A stretch of 64,000 nt of DNA from Aquificaceae bacterium (lineage in GTDB: Bacteria; Aquificota; Aquificia; Aquificales; Aquificaceae): the NCBI GenBank assembly GCA_037481935.1, contig JBBFKQ010000003.1:124001-188000 (forward strand), in the 5' to 3' direction. The position numbers were made by a program, and so were the translations under genes. Of the stretch, positions 38,099 through 46,220 are shown piece after piece. The first letter of the stretch is position 1, and each line of letters begins with the position of its first letter. The notes beneath the pieces were generated by a model that was not told the origin of the DNA, ran no database searches, and saw nothing but the letters and a program-made list of their open reading frames with translations.

Positions 38099-38540
38099 GC
38101 TTCCTTTCCTTGCATTCAGAACATATGCCGAAAATCTCAAGCCTGTGATTGATGGGCGTAAAGTTGTGTTCTTCACATACCCTGTCCTGAAGCTCCTCAA
38201 TCTCTTCCCTGTAGAACTCTATTATCTTTCCACACTCAACGCATATGAGATGTTCATGGTGTGGCTTGCCTGCCACAAACTCGTAGATGGTTCTGTTGCC
38301 CAGCTTTATAACTTCCCTTATGGCTCCAAACTCCTGAAGAAGTCTGACTGTTCTGTAGACGGTGGACCTGCTGGCAATGGACCTGTCCTGGTTGGCAATC
38401 CAGCGCACAAGCTCTTCTATCTCAAAGTGGGGACCATAGCTGGCTATCTTGTCTATTATCTCAAACCTCCCTTTTGTTATCTTATGACCACTCTGTCTCA
38501 GAAACTGCTCAAACTTCTGCTTTAACTCTTCAAGCTGCAT
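38067..38540 (-). CDS. fur: Fur-family metalloregulator
   Basis: 157 residues. N-terminal winged helix (about 1-85) with SRSTVYRTVRLLQEFGAI, then the dimerisation/metal domain with HHEHLICVECGKI (about 94-106) and a second CXXC, CSEC (about 143), the structural zinc site. The exact metal (Fe, Zn, peroxide sensing as PerR) cannot be told. It is divergent from thiE with a 48-bp gap holding TATAAT-like sequence; autoregulation is likely but no clear Fur box is visible. Confidence 0.9.
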   Translation of the reverse strand: MQLEELKQKFEQFLRQSGHKITKGRFEIIDKIASYGPHFEIEELVRWIANQDRSIASRSTVYRTVRLLQEFGAIREVIKLGNRTIYEFVAGKPHHEHLICVECGKIIEFYREEIEELQDRVCEEHNFTPINHRLEIFGICSECKERKHENRRMEVRA

Positions 38541-38588
38541 GGCATATAATATAAGCTAACTGAATATCATTTGCAACAGGAGGAAAGG

Positions 38589-39251
38589 ATGAAAAAGCCA
38601 GAGCTTACCCTCTATCTTGTTACCGACGACAAGTTCTTTCAGGACAGAGACCTTGTGTCCACTATAGAGTCTGCCATAAGGGGAGGTATCACCGCCCTTC
38701 AATACAGGTTCAAAAACAAGCCTGCAAGGCAGATGTACGAGGAGCTTCTTGTCCTGAGAGAGCTCACAAAAAGATACAATGTTGACCTTGTAGTCAACGA
38801 CAGGGTTGACCTTGCCCTTGCGGTGGAGGCGGATGGGGTGCATGTGGGTCAGCAGGACCTTCCACCCGATGTGGTCAGAAAGCTCGTGGGAGACAGGATG
38901 TATATAGGATACTCTGTCAATTCTGTGGACAAGCTGAGGGAGGTGGAGCACCTTCCCATAGACTACATAGGCTTTGGCTCCGTTTACGAGACTACCACAA
39001 AGGAAAACTACAGGCTGGTTGGGCTTGAGGGACTGCGTCAGGCAGTAAAGCTCACCTCCAAGCCCGTAGTTGCCATAGGAGGCATAACCCACTACAGGGT
39101 AGCGGAGGTGCTTTCTGCAGGTGCAAAGGGCATTGCGGTGGTCTCTGCGATCCTCGGTTTTGAGGATGTGGAAAAAGCCACAAGAAGCCTTGTGGAGGCA
39201 ATGAAAGGCTACTACAGGAAGTCTCTTCATGAAGGTGCTTTATCTCCTTGA
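38589..39251 (+). CDS. thiE: Thiamine phosphate synthase
   Basis: Joins HMP-PP and thiazole phosphate to thiamine phosphate. 220 residues from ATG 38589, chosen since AGGAGG precedes it; the ORF can be opened 18 bases earlier. Family motifs: LYLVTD, ALQYRFKN, VNDRVDLALAVEADGVHVGQ, IGYSVNS, YIGFGSVYETTTK and AIGGITH. The 3' end overlaps the exonuclease gene by 23 bp. Confidence 0.95.
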   Translation: MKKPELTLYLVTDDKFFQDRDLVSTIESAIRGGITALQYRFKNKPARQMYEELLVLRELTKRYNVDLVVNDRVDLALAVEADGVHVGQQDLPPDVVRKLVGDRMYIGYSVNSVDKLREVEHLPIDYIGFGSVYETTTKENYRLVGLEGLRQAVKLTSKPVVAIGGITHYRVAEVLSAGAKGIAVVSAILGFEDVEKATRSLVEAMKGYYRKSLHEGALSP

Positions 39252-40098
39252 CGGTTCAGCCTTTCTCTACAGGAGCTTTTTTGCCCTTCCTCTCCTTTCC
39301 ACTAAGTCTGGCTTTCCAACCGGTGCCATATACGGCTTTATGAGAGCTGTTTTTGCCCTTCTGAAAACGGAAAAGCCTCTATACTTTGCCGTAGCCTTTG
39401 ACTACCCAGCACCCACAAAAAGAGAAGAGTTTTACAGGGAATACAAGGCAAAAAGACCTGCCATGCCCGACCCCCTCAGAGTGCAGATACCCGTGATAAA
39501 GGAGCTCACAGGGCTTATGGGAATAAGAATATACGAAGTTGAAGGTTACGAGGCGGACGATATAATAGCCACTTTGTGCTGGTGGGCTCTTGAGAGGGAT
39601 TTTTCAGCAAAGGTATATTCGCCTGACAAGGATATCCTTCAGCTCGTGAGTGAGAGGTTTGTGGTGATAAATCCCATAAGCGGTGAAGTCTTTGACAGGA
39701 AGAAGGTTATGGAAAAGTTTGGCGTCCCGCCTGAGAAACTGAGAGACTACCTTGCCCTTGTGGGCGACAAGGTGGACAACATAGAGGGAGTTAAGGGCAT
39801 AGGTCCAAAGACCGCCATTAGGGTTCTTGAAAGGTATGGAAGCGTTGAGAATATTCTCAGAAACTGGGATGAGTTTTCTTCAGCCTTTCCTTATGCAAAG
39901 AAAGAAAGCCTTGAGCTGGCACTGAACCTGCTGGAGCTTCAGAAGGTGGAAGGGCTCGCCGTAGAGGAGGAGGACCTCATGCTGAGAAAGCCAGATTACG
40001 AGGCTCTCAGAAGAAGGCTTGAAGAGCTTGAAATGAAAAGCCTTATAAAGGAGCTGGAAAACCTTTCAAAGGTTCAGGTGCAGAAGAGCCTCTTTTAG
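39229..40098 (+). CDS. Stand-alone 5'-3' exonuclease (PolA N-terminal type)
   Basis: 289 residues equal to the 5' nuclease domain of DNA polymerase I: LLDGSAFLYRSFFA, FDYPAPTKREEFYREYKAKRP region, the acidic EGYEADDIIAT, SPDKDILQL and VGDKVDNIEGVKGIGPKTA with the helix-3-turn motif. No polymerase part follows. In Aquifex the Pol I lacks this domain, so a separate gene fits the group; it would remove RNA primers and repair flaps. Confidence 0.92.
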   Translation: MKVLYLLDGSAFLYRSFFALPLLSTKSGFPTGAIYGFMRAVFALLKTEKPLYFAVAFDYPAPTKREEFYREYKAKRPAMPDPLRVQIPVIKELTGLMGIRIYEVEGYEADDIIATLCWWALERDFSAKVYSPDKDILQLVSERFVVINPISGEVFDRKKVMEKFGVPPEKLRDYLALVGDKVDNIEGVKGIGPKTAIRVLERYGSVENILRNWDEFSSAFPYAKKESLELALNLLELQKVEGLAVEEEDLMLRKPDYEALRRRLEELEMKSLIKELENLSKVQVQKSLF

Positions 40099-40817
40099 AA
40101 GCTCTGGTTGAACCTCTCGTATATGGCGTCAAGAGACCTTATGAGATTTGAATAAACCTCGTGAGCTCTGTGAGTCTGAATAAGCTGAGCCATCTCAAGG
40201 ATGGGGCTGGCGTTGGAGAGCTCAAGAAAGCCCTGCCTGAGCCCGAAGCCCTGAGCGGGCTGAGCCTGACCGGTAAAGAGGTCTCTTCCTGCCTTCTGGG
40301 GGTTCTGGAGGTCAAAGATACCCAGCGTGGCAACCTGCTGACCGTTCACAAAAACGGAGCCATCCACACCAAAGGTAGGCTGACCTTCCAGCCTTATCTC
40401 GTTGAGATTGCTGTCCAATACCCTGTAGCCCAGCTCGTTCACAAGAAAGCCCTCACTGTCCAACCTGAGGTTTCCCTTTCTGGTGTAAAACACCTCCTGA
40501 CCCCTTCTCACTGCAAAAAAGCCCCTTCCTTCTATGGCAAGGTCAAGGGGATTGCCCGTCTGCCTTATGGCACCCTGAGAGAGGTCTGTAAAGACCCTTT
40601 CTACTACCGGGTAGAGGAAGTTGTTGGTAGGGTTCTGAGGGTCTGTGTCCTGAATCCTCTGACCGCCAGGGGTTTCCCACAGGCTGGCAAGAAGAAGGTC
40701 TCTTTTGAAGGCTGGAGTGTCTGCGTTGGCAAGGTTGTTGGTAATAACATCCAGCTTTCTCTGCTGAAGTAGCATCCCACTTGAGAGTATGTAGAGGGGC
40801 TGATATTCAATAGCCAT
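40095..40817 (-). CDS. flgF: Flagellar basal-body rod protein FlgF/FlgG
   Basis: 240 residues. N-terminal rod motif with ITNNLANADTPAFKRD (about 25-40), central DLSQGAIRQTGNPLDLAIEGRGFFAV (split by position 78-103), and C-terminal LIQTHRAHEVYSNLIRSLD. The size and NPLDLAIEG.GFF pattern favour FlgF (proximal rod) over the 260-residue FlgG. It stands alone, as is typical of scattered flagellar genes in this group. Confidence 0.85.
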   Translation of the reverse strand: MAIEYQPLYILSSGMLLQQRKLDVITNNLANADTPAFKRDLLLASLWETPGGQRIQDTDPQNPTNNFLYPVVERVFTDLSQGAIRQTGNPLDLAIEGRGFFAVRRGQEVFYTRKGNLRLDSEGFLVNELGYRVLDSNLNEIRLEGQPTFGVDGSVFVNGQQVATLGIFDLQNPQKAGRDLFTGQAQPAQGFGLRQGFLELSNASPILEMAQLIQTHRAHEVYSNLIRSLDAIYERFNQSF

Positions 40818-41182
40818 CCCTTACCCTCTTCAGATAGATTTACCCTTAAGTTAGGTCTGAGCTCCTTCAGTGTCAAGAGCTTCATCTCCCAGCCTTGCGA
40901 GGATTTCCGCCCCGAGCTCTGCGGATGGAAAGGAAGTAGGGAGGAGCTCTCTTACTGGTCTCTTTTGAGGACATTGGGTAAGTCTAACACAGACAGCGTA
41001 ATATCCCTTACGGTGGGCTTAAAACCCGAAAATGCACCTCAATTGAAACCGCATTTATAAAGGCTCGTCTATACCCCACCCCCTTCAAAAAGGGTTTCTT
41101 TGCCGAAGACCGGCGGTCGTGCAAATCTGAGCATGTTATTGTCAAATTCAAAACCTTGATAATCAAAGACCCAAAACCTGCA

Positions 41183-41214
41183 GCATCAAAGCATAAAAGC
41201 ATCACAGCATCATG
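41183..41214. repeat. Four tandem 8-bp near-repeats GCATNANN
   Basis: GCATCAAA, GCATAAAA, GCATCACA and GCATCATG follow each other without gap, and two further related units (GGCATCAG, ACATCAGC) occur just downstream to 41238. Function unknown; could be a protein binding cluster. Confidence 0.6.
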
Positions 41215-41265
41215 ATACTCTGGCATCAGAACATCAGCCCACCCTATTCAGTTGCCAAAATGTCA

Positions 41266-41282
41266 AGGGGCTTTCTGCCCCT
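41266..41282 (-). terminator. Terminator of the argH/LapA-like unit
   Basis: AGGGGC (41266-41271), 5-base loop, GCCCCT (41277-41282), placed 26 bp after the LapA-like stop on the minus strand. Read leftward the stem is followed by TGACATTTT, a weak T tract. Confidence 0.6.
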
Positions 41283-41308
41283 TATATGCACCCTAAATTA
41301 TAGCACCT

Positions 41309-41539
41309 TCAAAGGTGTTTCAGCAATCTGCTTATCAGTGCAAGCACATAGCCTGTAAGTATTCCCAGTAAAAAGCTCAGCACTACAAGAAGTCCCAGAG
41401 ACATCTCCGGAACCATGTAATAGATGCCCCTGTAGGCAGGAGTAAGCACAAGCACCACCTTCTGCTGGTTGAGGAACACAAGCATTCCAAGAAAACCTGC
41501 AAATAGGAAGAGCAGTATAAAGCCTAAGAGCATTTTCAT
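41309..41539 (-). CDS. LapA-like small membrane protein (DUF1049)
   Basis: 76 residues with two transmembrane helices (about 3-23 and 45-68) flanking a short periplasmic loop and a basic C-terminal end, the LapA (YciS/DUF1049) pattern. In E. coli, LapA-LapB regulate LPS synthesis; here no LapB follows. ATG 41539 overlaps the argH stop by 4 bp. Confidence 0.7.
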   Translation of the reverse strand: MKMLLGFILLFLFAGFLGMLVFLNQQKVVLVLTPAYRGIYYMVPEMSLGLLVVLSFLLGILTGYVLALISRLLKHL

Positions 41540-42912
41540 GGCATGCCCTCCTCCCTTTTTGATACCTGCAGTCTTTTCATAAGCTCTTCCTTTGCAGTTC
41601 CGCCGTAGGTCTTTCTTCTGTCTGCTACCTTCTGGGGGTCAAGGAGCTCAAGGGCATCCTCCTCGTATAGCTCAGAAAAACTCTTTAGCTCCTCAAGGGT
41701 TAGCTCTTCCGGTCTTTTGCCCTTTTCAAGAAGGTATGCGGTAATGGAGCCTGCTATTGCGTGTGCCTGACGGAAGGGAAGTCCCTTATGCACCAGGTAG
41801 TTGGCAAGGTCTGTCATGAGGGTAAAGCCTCCGCTTGCTTCTCTCATACGGTCCGCTCTTATACTCATGCCTTCCAGCACAAGTCTCATGCCCTCAAGGC
41901 AGTCCTTAATGGTTTTCAGGCTGTCAAATAGAGGCTCTTTGTCCTCCTGCAGGTCTCTGTTGTATGCCATTGGTAGCCCTTTCAGCACAGTCAGAAGGCT
42001 CATCAGATTTCCGTAAAGCCTTCCCGTCTTTCCTCTTATGAGTTCAAGCACGTCGGGATTTTTCTTCTGAGGCATTATGGAGCTTCCTGTGCAGAGCCTG
42101 TCGGGCAGATCTATAAAGCCAAACTCTTCTGTGGACCACAGAATGAGGTCTTCTGAGAGTCTTGACAGGTGCATGCCACAGACAGCACAGGCATAAAGCA
42201 CATCCAGAATAAAGTCCCTGTCAGCAGTCGCCTGCATGGAGTTTCTGCAGACTCTGCCAAAGCCCAAAAGCTCCGCCGTGTAGAACCTGTCGAGGGGAAA
42301 GTCAACCCCGGCAACGGCGCCAGAACCAAGTGGAAGGCAATCTGCAGACCTGTAGGCATTCATAAACCTGCTCTCATCCACAAGGAAGATTTCCCTGTAT
42401 GCCAGAAAGTAGTGGGCAAGCCTTATGGGCTGAGCTCTCTGAAGGTGTGTGTAAGAGGGCATTATTATATCAAGGCTGTTTTCTGCAAGCTTTATGAGCT
42501 CTCTTCTGAGAGCTCTGAGAGCCTCTATCACCTCAAGGAGTCTGTCTTTTATGTATAGCCTCTCATCGGTTGCCACCTGGTCGTTCCTGCTCCTGGCTGT
42601 GTGTAGCTTTCCTCCCACATCCCCCAGTCTCCTTATGAGCTCTGCCTCTATGTTCATGTGCACGTCCTCAAGCTCATCTCTGAAGACAAACCTGCCCTGC
42701 AGTATGTCTTCCTCTATGCTCTGAAGACCTTCAAGGAGCTTTTTTGCCTCATCTTCTGAGAGCACGCCTGCCCTCTGCAGGGTTTTCACGTGAGCCTTGC
42801 TCTGGCGGATGTCCCAGAGGGCAAGCTCCCTGTCAAAACTTACCGACTGGGTAAACCTCTCCACAAACTCTTCTGTCTTTTCTCTGAAGCGTCCTTCCCA
42901 GGGCTTTTGCAT
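41536..42912 (-). CDS. argH: Argininosuccinate lyase
   Basis: Last step of arginine synthesis. 458 residues, standard, with the fumarase/aspartase superfamily signature GSSIMPQKKNPDV (about 277-289), TARSRNDQVATDERL (about 107) and SYTHLQRAQP (about 154). It begins just 7 bp from the ACR3 gene stop. Confidence 0.97.
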   Translation of the reverse strand: MQKPWEGRFREKTEEFVERFTQSVSFDRELALWDIRQSKAHVKTLQRAGVLSEDEAKKLLEGLQSIEEDILQGRFVFRDELEDVHMNIEAELIRRLGDVGGKLHTARSRNDQVATDERLYIKDRLLEVIEALRALRRELIKLAENSLDIIMPSYTHLQRAQPIRLAHYFLAYREIFLVDESRFMNAYRSADCLPLGSGAVAGVDFPLDRFYTAELLGFGRVCRNSMQATADRDFILDVLYACAVCGMHLSRLSEDLILWSTEEFGFIDLPDRLCTGSSIMPQKKNPDVLELIRGKTGRLYGNLMSLLTVLKGLPMAYNRDLQEDKEPLFDSLKTIKDCLEGMRLVLEGMSIRADRMREASGGFTLMTDLANYLVHKGLPFRQAHAIAGSITAYLLEKGKRPEELTLEELKSFSELYEEDALELLDPQKVADRRKTYGGTAKEELMKRLQVSKREEGMP

Positions 42913-42919
42913 GGGAAAA

Positions 42920-43852
42920 TTATAAGCCCAACCTCCTGAGGAACAAAAGCCCTCTGGCGGTTATAAAAAGCACCGGCAGTTCAATCAAAGGTCCGATGAC
43001 GAGGGCAAGCGCCACCAGTGGCTCATCCTCAAAGGCTGTCAGGGCTATGGCTAAGGCTATGGGCGAGTTTCTTGCCATGAGGGTAAAGGTGAGGCTTGCA
43101 GTATCCCTGTAGCTTTTGAGAAAAAGCCTTCCCAGCAACATGCCCGACAAAAAGGCAAAAAGGAAGAAGAAGAATAGCGGTGGGAGCATTTTGAGAAAGA
43201 GGAGAGGGTTTGCCTTTATGGCTTCTCCCTGAGAGGCAAACATGGCTGTTATGGCAAGAGCGAGAAAGAGAGTCTGACCTTTTTCTAAGAGGGATAGCTT
43301 GCCTGCAAGACCTGTCCTTCTGAGAATCTGTGTCAGCAGGAGGGGTATGAGGATGACTATTACTATTCCCCTGAGTATGCTCCACATATCAACAGAACCC
43401 TCCTCTGCAAAGAAAAGCTCAAGGTAGACGGGCAAAAGAGCTACCTGAAGCAGGAAGTTTACGGGGAGGATTGACAGGCTCAGAGGCAGATTCCCCCCGG
43501 CCATGGCGGTAAACACCAGATACCAGTCAGTGCAGGGAGTCACCAGTAGCATGAGAAAGCCTATCCACAGGGCGGGCTCCTCCCGCAAAAAGAAAAGCCC
43601 CAGAAGATACGCCACCGCAGGTGTCGCCAAAAAGTTGACCGCAAGGCTCAGCAGAAAAAACCTGCCCCCTCTGTAGGCTCTGGAAATCTCTCCGATGGGG
43701 ATATTCAGAAAAATGCCAAGGAGCATGAGAAAGAGAAAGGGCGTTATGAGATGCTCTGAAAGCCACCTTATGGTTTCAAACCTGCCAAGATAAATGCCCA
43801 CAAAAATAGCAAGAAAGACACACAGACTCTGAAAACTTCCAGACACAAACAT
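42920..43852 (-). CDS. ACR3-type arsenite efflux transporter
   Basis: 310 residues, ten transmembrane helices of the bile-acid:sodium symporter/ACR3 superfamily. The segment TPCTDWYLVFTAMAGGN (about 107-123) contains the cysteine conserved for arsenite transport in ACR3. No arsR or arsC is adjacent; arsenite is abundant in geothermal water, so constitutive export is plausible. Confidence 0.87.
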   Translation of the reverse strand: MFVSGSFQSLCVFLAIFVGIYLGRFETIRWLSEHLITPFLFLMLLGIFLNIPIGEISRAYRGGRFFLLSLAVNFLATPAVAYLLGLFFLREEPALWIGFLMLLVTPCTDWYLVFTAMAGGNLPLSLSILPVNFLLQVALLPVYLELFFAEEGSVDMWSILRGIVIVILIPLLLTQILRRTGLAGKLSLLEKGQTLFLALAITAMFASQGEAIKANPLLFLKMLPPLFFFFLFAFLSGMLLGRLFLKSYRDTASLTFTLMARNSPIALAIALTAFEDEPLVALALVIGPLIELPVLFITARGLLFLRRLGL

Positions 43853-43961
43853 ACTGGGCTAAAAGGTTAATCCAGTCATGCAAAGACCAACCTGACACAT
43901 ATCAGCAAAAAGGGGCCCTGTAGAGCCTAAAATTTACCATCAACTCACATAGGAGGCGAGC

Positions 43962-46142
43962 ATGTGGCGTGTTGTATACACCGGACAGAGACCTCACTAC
44001 GAAAACATAGCCCTTGACAGGATAATGCTTGACCTTATGGCGGAGGGGAAGATTCCTCCCACTGTAAGGTTTTTGCAGTTTAGGCCCGAGTGTGTGCTGG
44101 TGGGATTTCATCAGGCAGTGGAGCAAGAAGTCCGTCTTGAATACACGCAGAGGGAAGGCATTCAGGTGGGGAGAAGAATCACCGGAGGGGGTGCCATATA
44201 CTTTGACGAGACCCAGATAGGCTGGGAGGTGATAGCCAGCACGGAGCACCTTAGAAGCCTGAGCTACGAAGAGCTGACAAGAAAAATATGCACCGGTGTC
44301 GCAAAGGGCCTTCAGAAGCTTGGCGTAAAGGCAGAGTTCAGACCAAGAAACGATATAGAGGTAGAAGGAAAAAAGATTTCAGGCACTGGCGGTGTCTTTG
44401 AAGGAAAGGCCTTTCTCTATCAGGGCACCGTGCTTATGGACTTTAACGTGGAGCGCATGCTAAAGTCTCTGCAGATTCCTGTGGAAAAGCTCACCTCCAA
44501 AGGCATAAAGTCCGCAGAGGACAGGGTAGAGTGGGTAAAGAGGGCTCTGGGCTATATGCCTCAGAAGGAAGAGGTCTTCAGGGCAATCCTTGAAGGCCTA
44601 AAGGAGGAGCTCCAGATAGATGCTCAGTGGGAGGAGCTCACTGAGGAGGAGCTCAGGCTCTTTGAAGAGAAGAAGGATTACTTCAGGAGCGACGAGTGGG
44701 TCTACCATGTGAAGAGGGCTCCCACCGACAGCGAGATGCTTTTTGGCATATACAGGTGTCCGGGTGGAACCTTCAGGGTTTCTGCCAAGGTGGACCTTCA
44801 GAGCAAGGTGCTACAGCAGGTAATAATAAACGGGGACTTCTTTGTCTGCCCTCAGAGGCTCATCTACGACCTTGAGGCCTATCTCAAGCATAGCCCCCTT
44901 GTGGATGTGGAAAAGAGAATAAGGGAGTTCTTCTCACAGAGAGATTGGGAAGGTCTGAACCTGAAGGTGGAAGACTTTGTGGAGGCAGTCCTCTTTCCCC
45001 TGCGCAAGGTGGAGGGCATAGAGCTGGGTATTGAAAAAAAAAGACTGAATAACATCATAGCCTCCATAGGTGGAGGACTTGTGGAAAACCTCCAGAAGGC
45101 AAAGGTGATGCTCCTGCCCTACTGTGCCAAGCCAAGATGGTGCGACTACAGGCATCTGGACGACTGCGGAGAGTGTGGGGGATGCACGGTGGGAGATGCC
45201 TACAGGCTTGCCTACCAGAAGGGCATGATACCCATAACCATAACCTCCTTTGAGCTACTCAGAGACACTCTCTTGTGGTGTGCTCAAAATGGATACACCT
45301 ACATAGGACACTGCTGTTATGAGTTTTATGAAAAGAGATACGAAATATTTAGAAGGGCGTCGGAGGAGGGAGCAAAGGGCGTACTCTTTGACATTGTGGG
45401 AACCACCTGCTACAGCCTGGGCGTGGAGGAGGAAGAGAGGGCATACCACGGAGAGTTCACCGTAGAACTTGACCTTATAAAGGAAGACCTGTACAACAGC
45501 CTTTCTATAAAGGAAGATGCGGAGGAAAAGGAAAACAGAAGGGAGACAAGTTTTGGCTTTTCTCCTTACCTTGCGGACTTTAGGCCAGAATACTACAGAA
45601 AGCCTAAGGCGGTGCCGACACCTCAGGAAGATAGGACAAGGACCTCCATGCAGAGAGAGGTCTTCCTTGGAGAGGCAACCATAGGAGAAGAGGTTGTAGG
45701 CTATCGGGAAGCCTTTGATACCCTTGCCCGATGGCTAAAGGAATCTGAAAGACCTACCATAGTGCTGGGACCTCTGGTCTTCTGGGACTTTGGAGAGAAG
45801 GAGCTTCAGGAAAAGGCAAGGCTCCTCAGGGAACTTATTGAGAAGGTGGGAAGGTTCAACGTGAAAGTCCTGCCTGACTACAGACCAAAGCTAAAAAAAT
45901 ACGACCCTTCTGTAGAAATGGACCCTCCTAACCCGCACCATGCAGTGCTCCATGGCAGGCACGACCTTACGGTGCTTGTGGGAGTGCACTGCTACAGAAC
46001 AGACTTTGTGATAAGACTTCTGAGAAAGTATACGGATACAAAGGTGGTTGCCCTCTGCGGGCTCTATGGACATCCTACCGCACACCTCTCAACGAGCTTT
46101 ACGGATGCGGAAAAACTGGAAGATTTTACAAAACTCCTTTGA
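43962..46142 (+). CDS. Lipoate ligase-like / DUF116 / CODH-beta-like three-module protein
   Basis: 726 residues. Residues 1-250: lipoate/biotin ligase-like catalytic domain with RRITGGGAIYF (71-81) and the lysine of GKKISGTGG (K138). Residues 255-345: LplA accessory-like domain. Residues 380-510: cysteine-rich DUF116 (C388, C394, C402, C405, C408, C440, C451-C452, C483). Residues 590-726: a Rossmann-like part with IVLGPLVF, DLTVLVGVHCY and ALCGLYGHPTAHLS, resembling the small CODH subunit CdhB family. AGGAGG precedes ATG 43962. It may attach or build lipoyl groups on a dedicated carrier, as in sulfur-oxidising Hdr systems, an inference. Confidence 0.8.
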   Translation: MWRVVYTGQRPHYENIALDRIMLDLMAEGKIPPTVRFLQFRPECVLVGFHQAVEQEVRLEYTQREGIQVGRRITGGGAIYFDETQIGWEVIASTEHLRSLSYEELTRKICTGVAKGLQKLGVKAEFRPRNDIEVEGKKISGTGGVFEGKAFLYQGTVLMDFNVERMLKSLQIPVEKLTSKGIKSAEDRVEWVKRALGYMPQKEEVFRAILEGLKEELQIDAQWEELTEEELRLFEEKKDYFRSDEWVYHVKRAPTDSEMLFGIYRCPGGTFRVSAKVDLQSKVLQQVIINGDFFVCPQRLIYDLEAYLKHSPLVDVEKRIREFFSQRDWEGLNLKVEDFVEAVLFPLRKVEGIELGIEKKRLNNIIASIGGGLVENLQKAKVMLLPYCAKPRWCDYRHLDDCGECGGCTVGDAYRLAYQKGMIPITITSFELLRDTLLWCAQNGYTYIGHCCYEFYEKRYEIFRRASEEGAKGVLFDIVGTTCYSLGVEEEERAYHGEFTVELDLIKEDLYNSLSIKEDAEEKENRRETSFGFSPYLADFRPEYYRKPKAVPTPQEDRTRTSMQREVFLGEATIGEEVVGYREAFDTLARWLKESERPTIVLGPLVFWDFGEKELQEKARLLRELIEKVGRFNVKVLPDYRPKLKKYDPSVEMDPPNPHHAVLHGRHDLTVLVGVHCYRTDFVIRLLRKYTDTKVVALCGLYGHPTAHLSTSFTDAEKLEDFTKLL

Positions 46143-46172
46143 AATTTTTCCAGAGACCTGATTTGTGAGCTT

Positions 46173-46202
46173 CTCTCTCTGGCAACATTGCAAAAGAGAG
46201 AG
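46173..46202. promoter_or_regulatory. Inverted repeat in the leader of the DegT aminotransferase gene
   Basis: CTCTCTCT (46173-46180) pairs with AGAGAGAG (46195-46202), with an inner GCAA/TTGC pairing in between (46182-46185 with 46188-46191). No T run follows, so it is not a standard terminator; it sits 18 bp before ATG 46221 and could affect translation or message stability. Confidence 0.55.
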
Positions 46203-46220
46203 GCATATATTACAAAACCC

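Larger units (their letters stand above)
40818..41308. other. 491-bp intergenic region without a recognisable gene
   Basis: No ORF with convincing composition, no tRNA T-loop and no rRNA or tmRNA motif. It contains four 8-bp near-repeats (41183-41214), a G-C hairpin ending the argH unit (41266-41282), a shorter hairpin CCCTT-CAAA-AAGGG near 41080-41095 followed by TTTCTTT, and a single CAATTGAAAC that resembles the end of a CRISPR repeat but is not repeated. It may hold a small RNA or the flgF promoter. Confidence 0.5.

Noticed and set aside
38541-38588. Fur box between fur and thiE
   Set aside because: AT-rich bases are present but no match to a 19-bp GATAATGATAATCATTATC-type palindrome.
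41010-41060. CAATTGAAAC with nearby G/C-rich bases, like the end of a CRISPR repeat
   Set aside because: Only one copy; no second copy at the 60-75 bp spacing expected, and no cas genes in the window.
41008-41226. 72-aa minus-strand reading in the intergenic region
   Set aside because: Composition does not look like protein, no ribosome binding site, and it runs across the 8-bp repeats.
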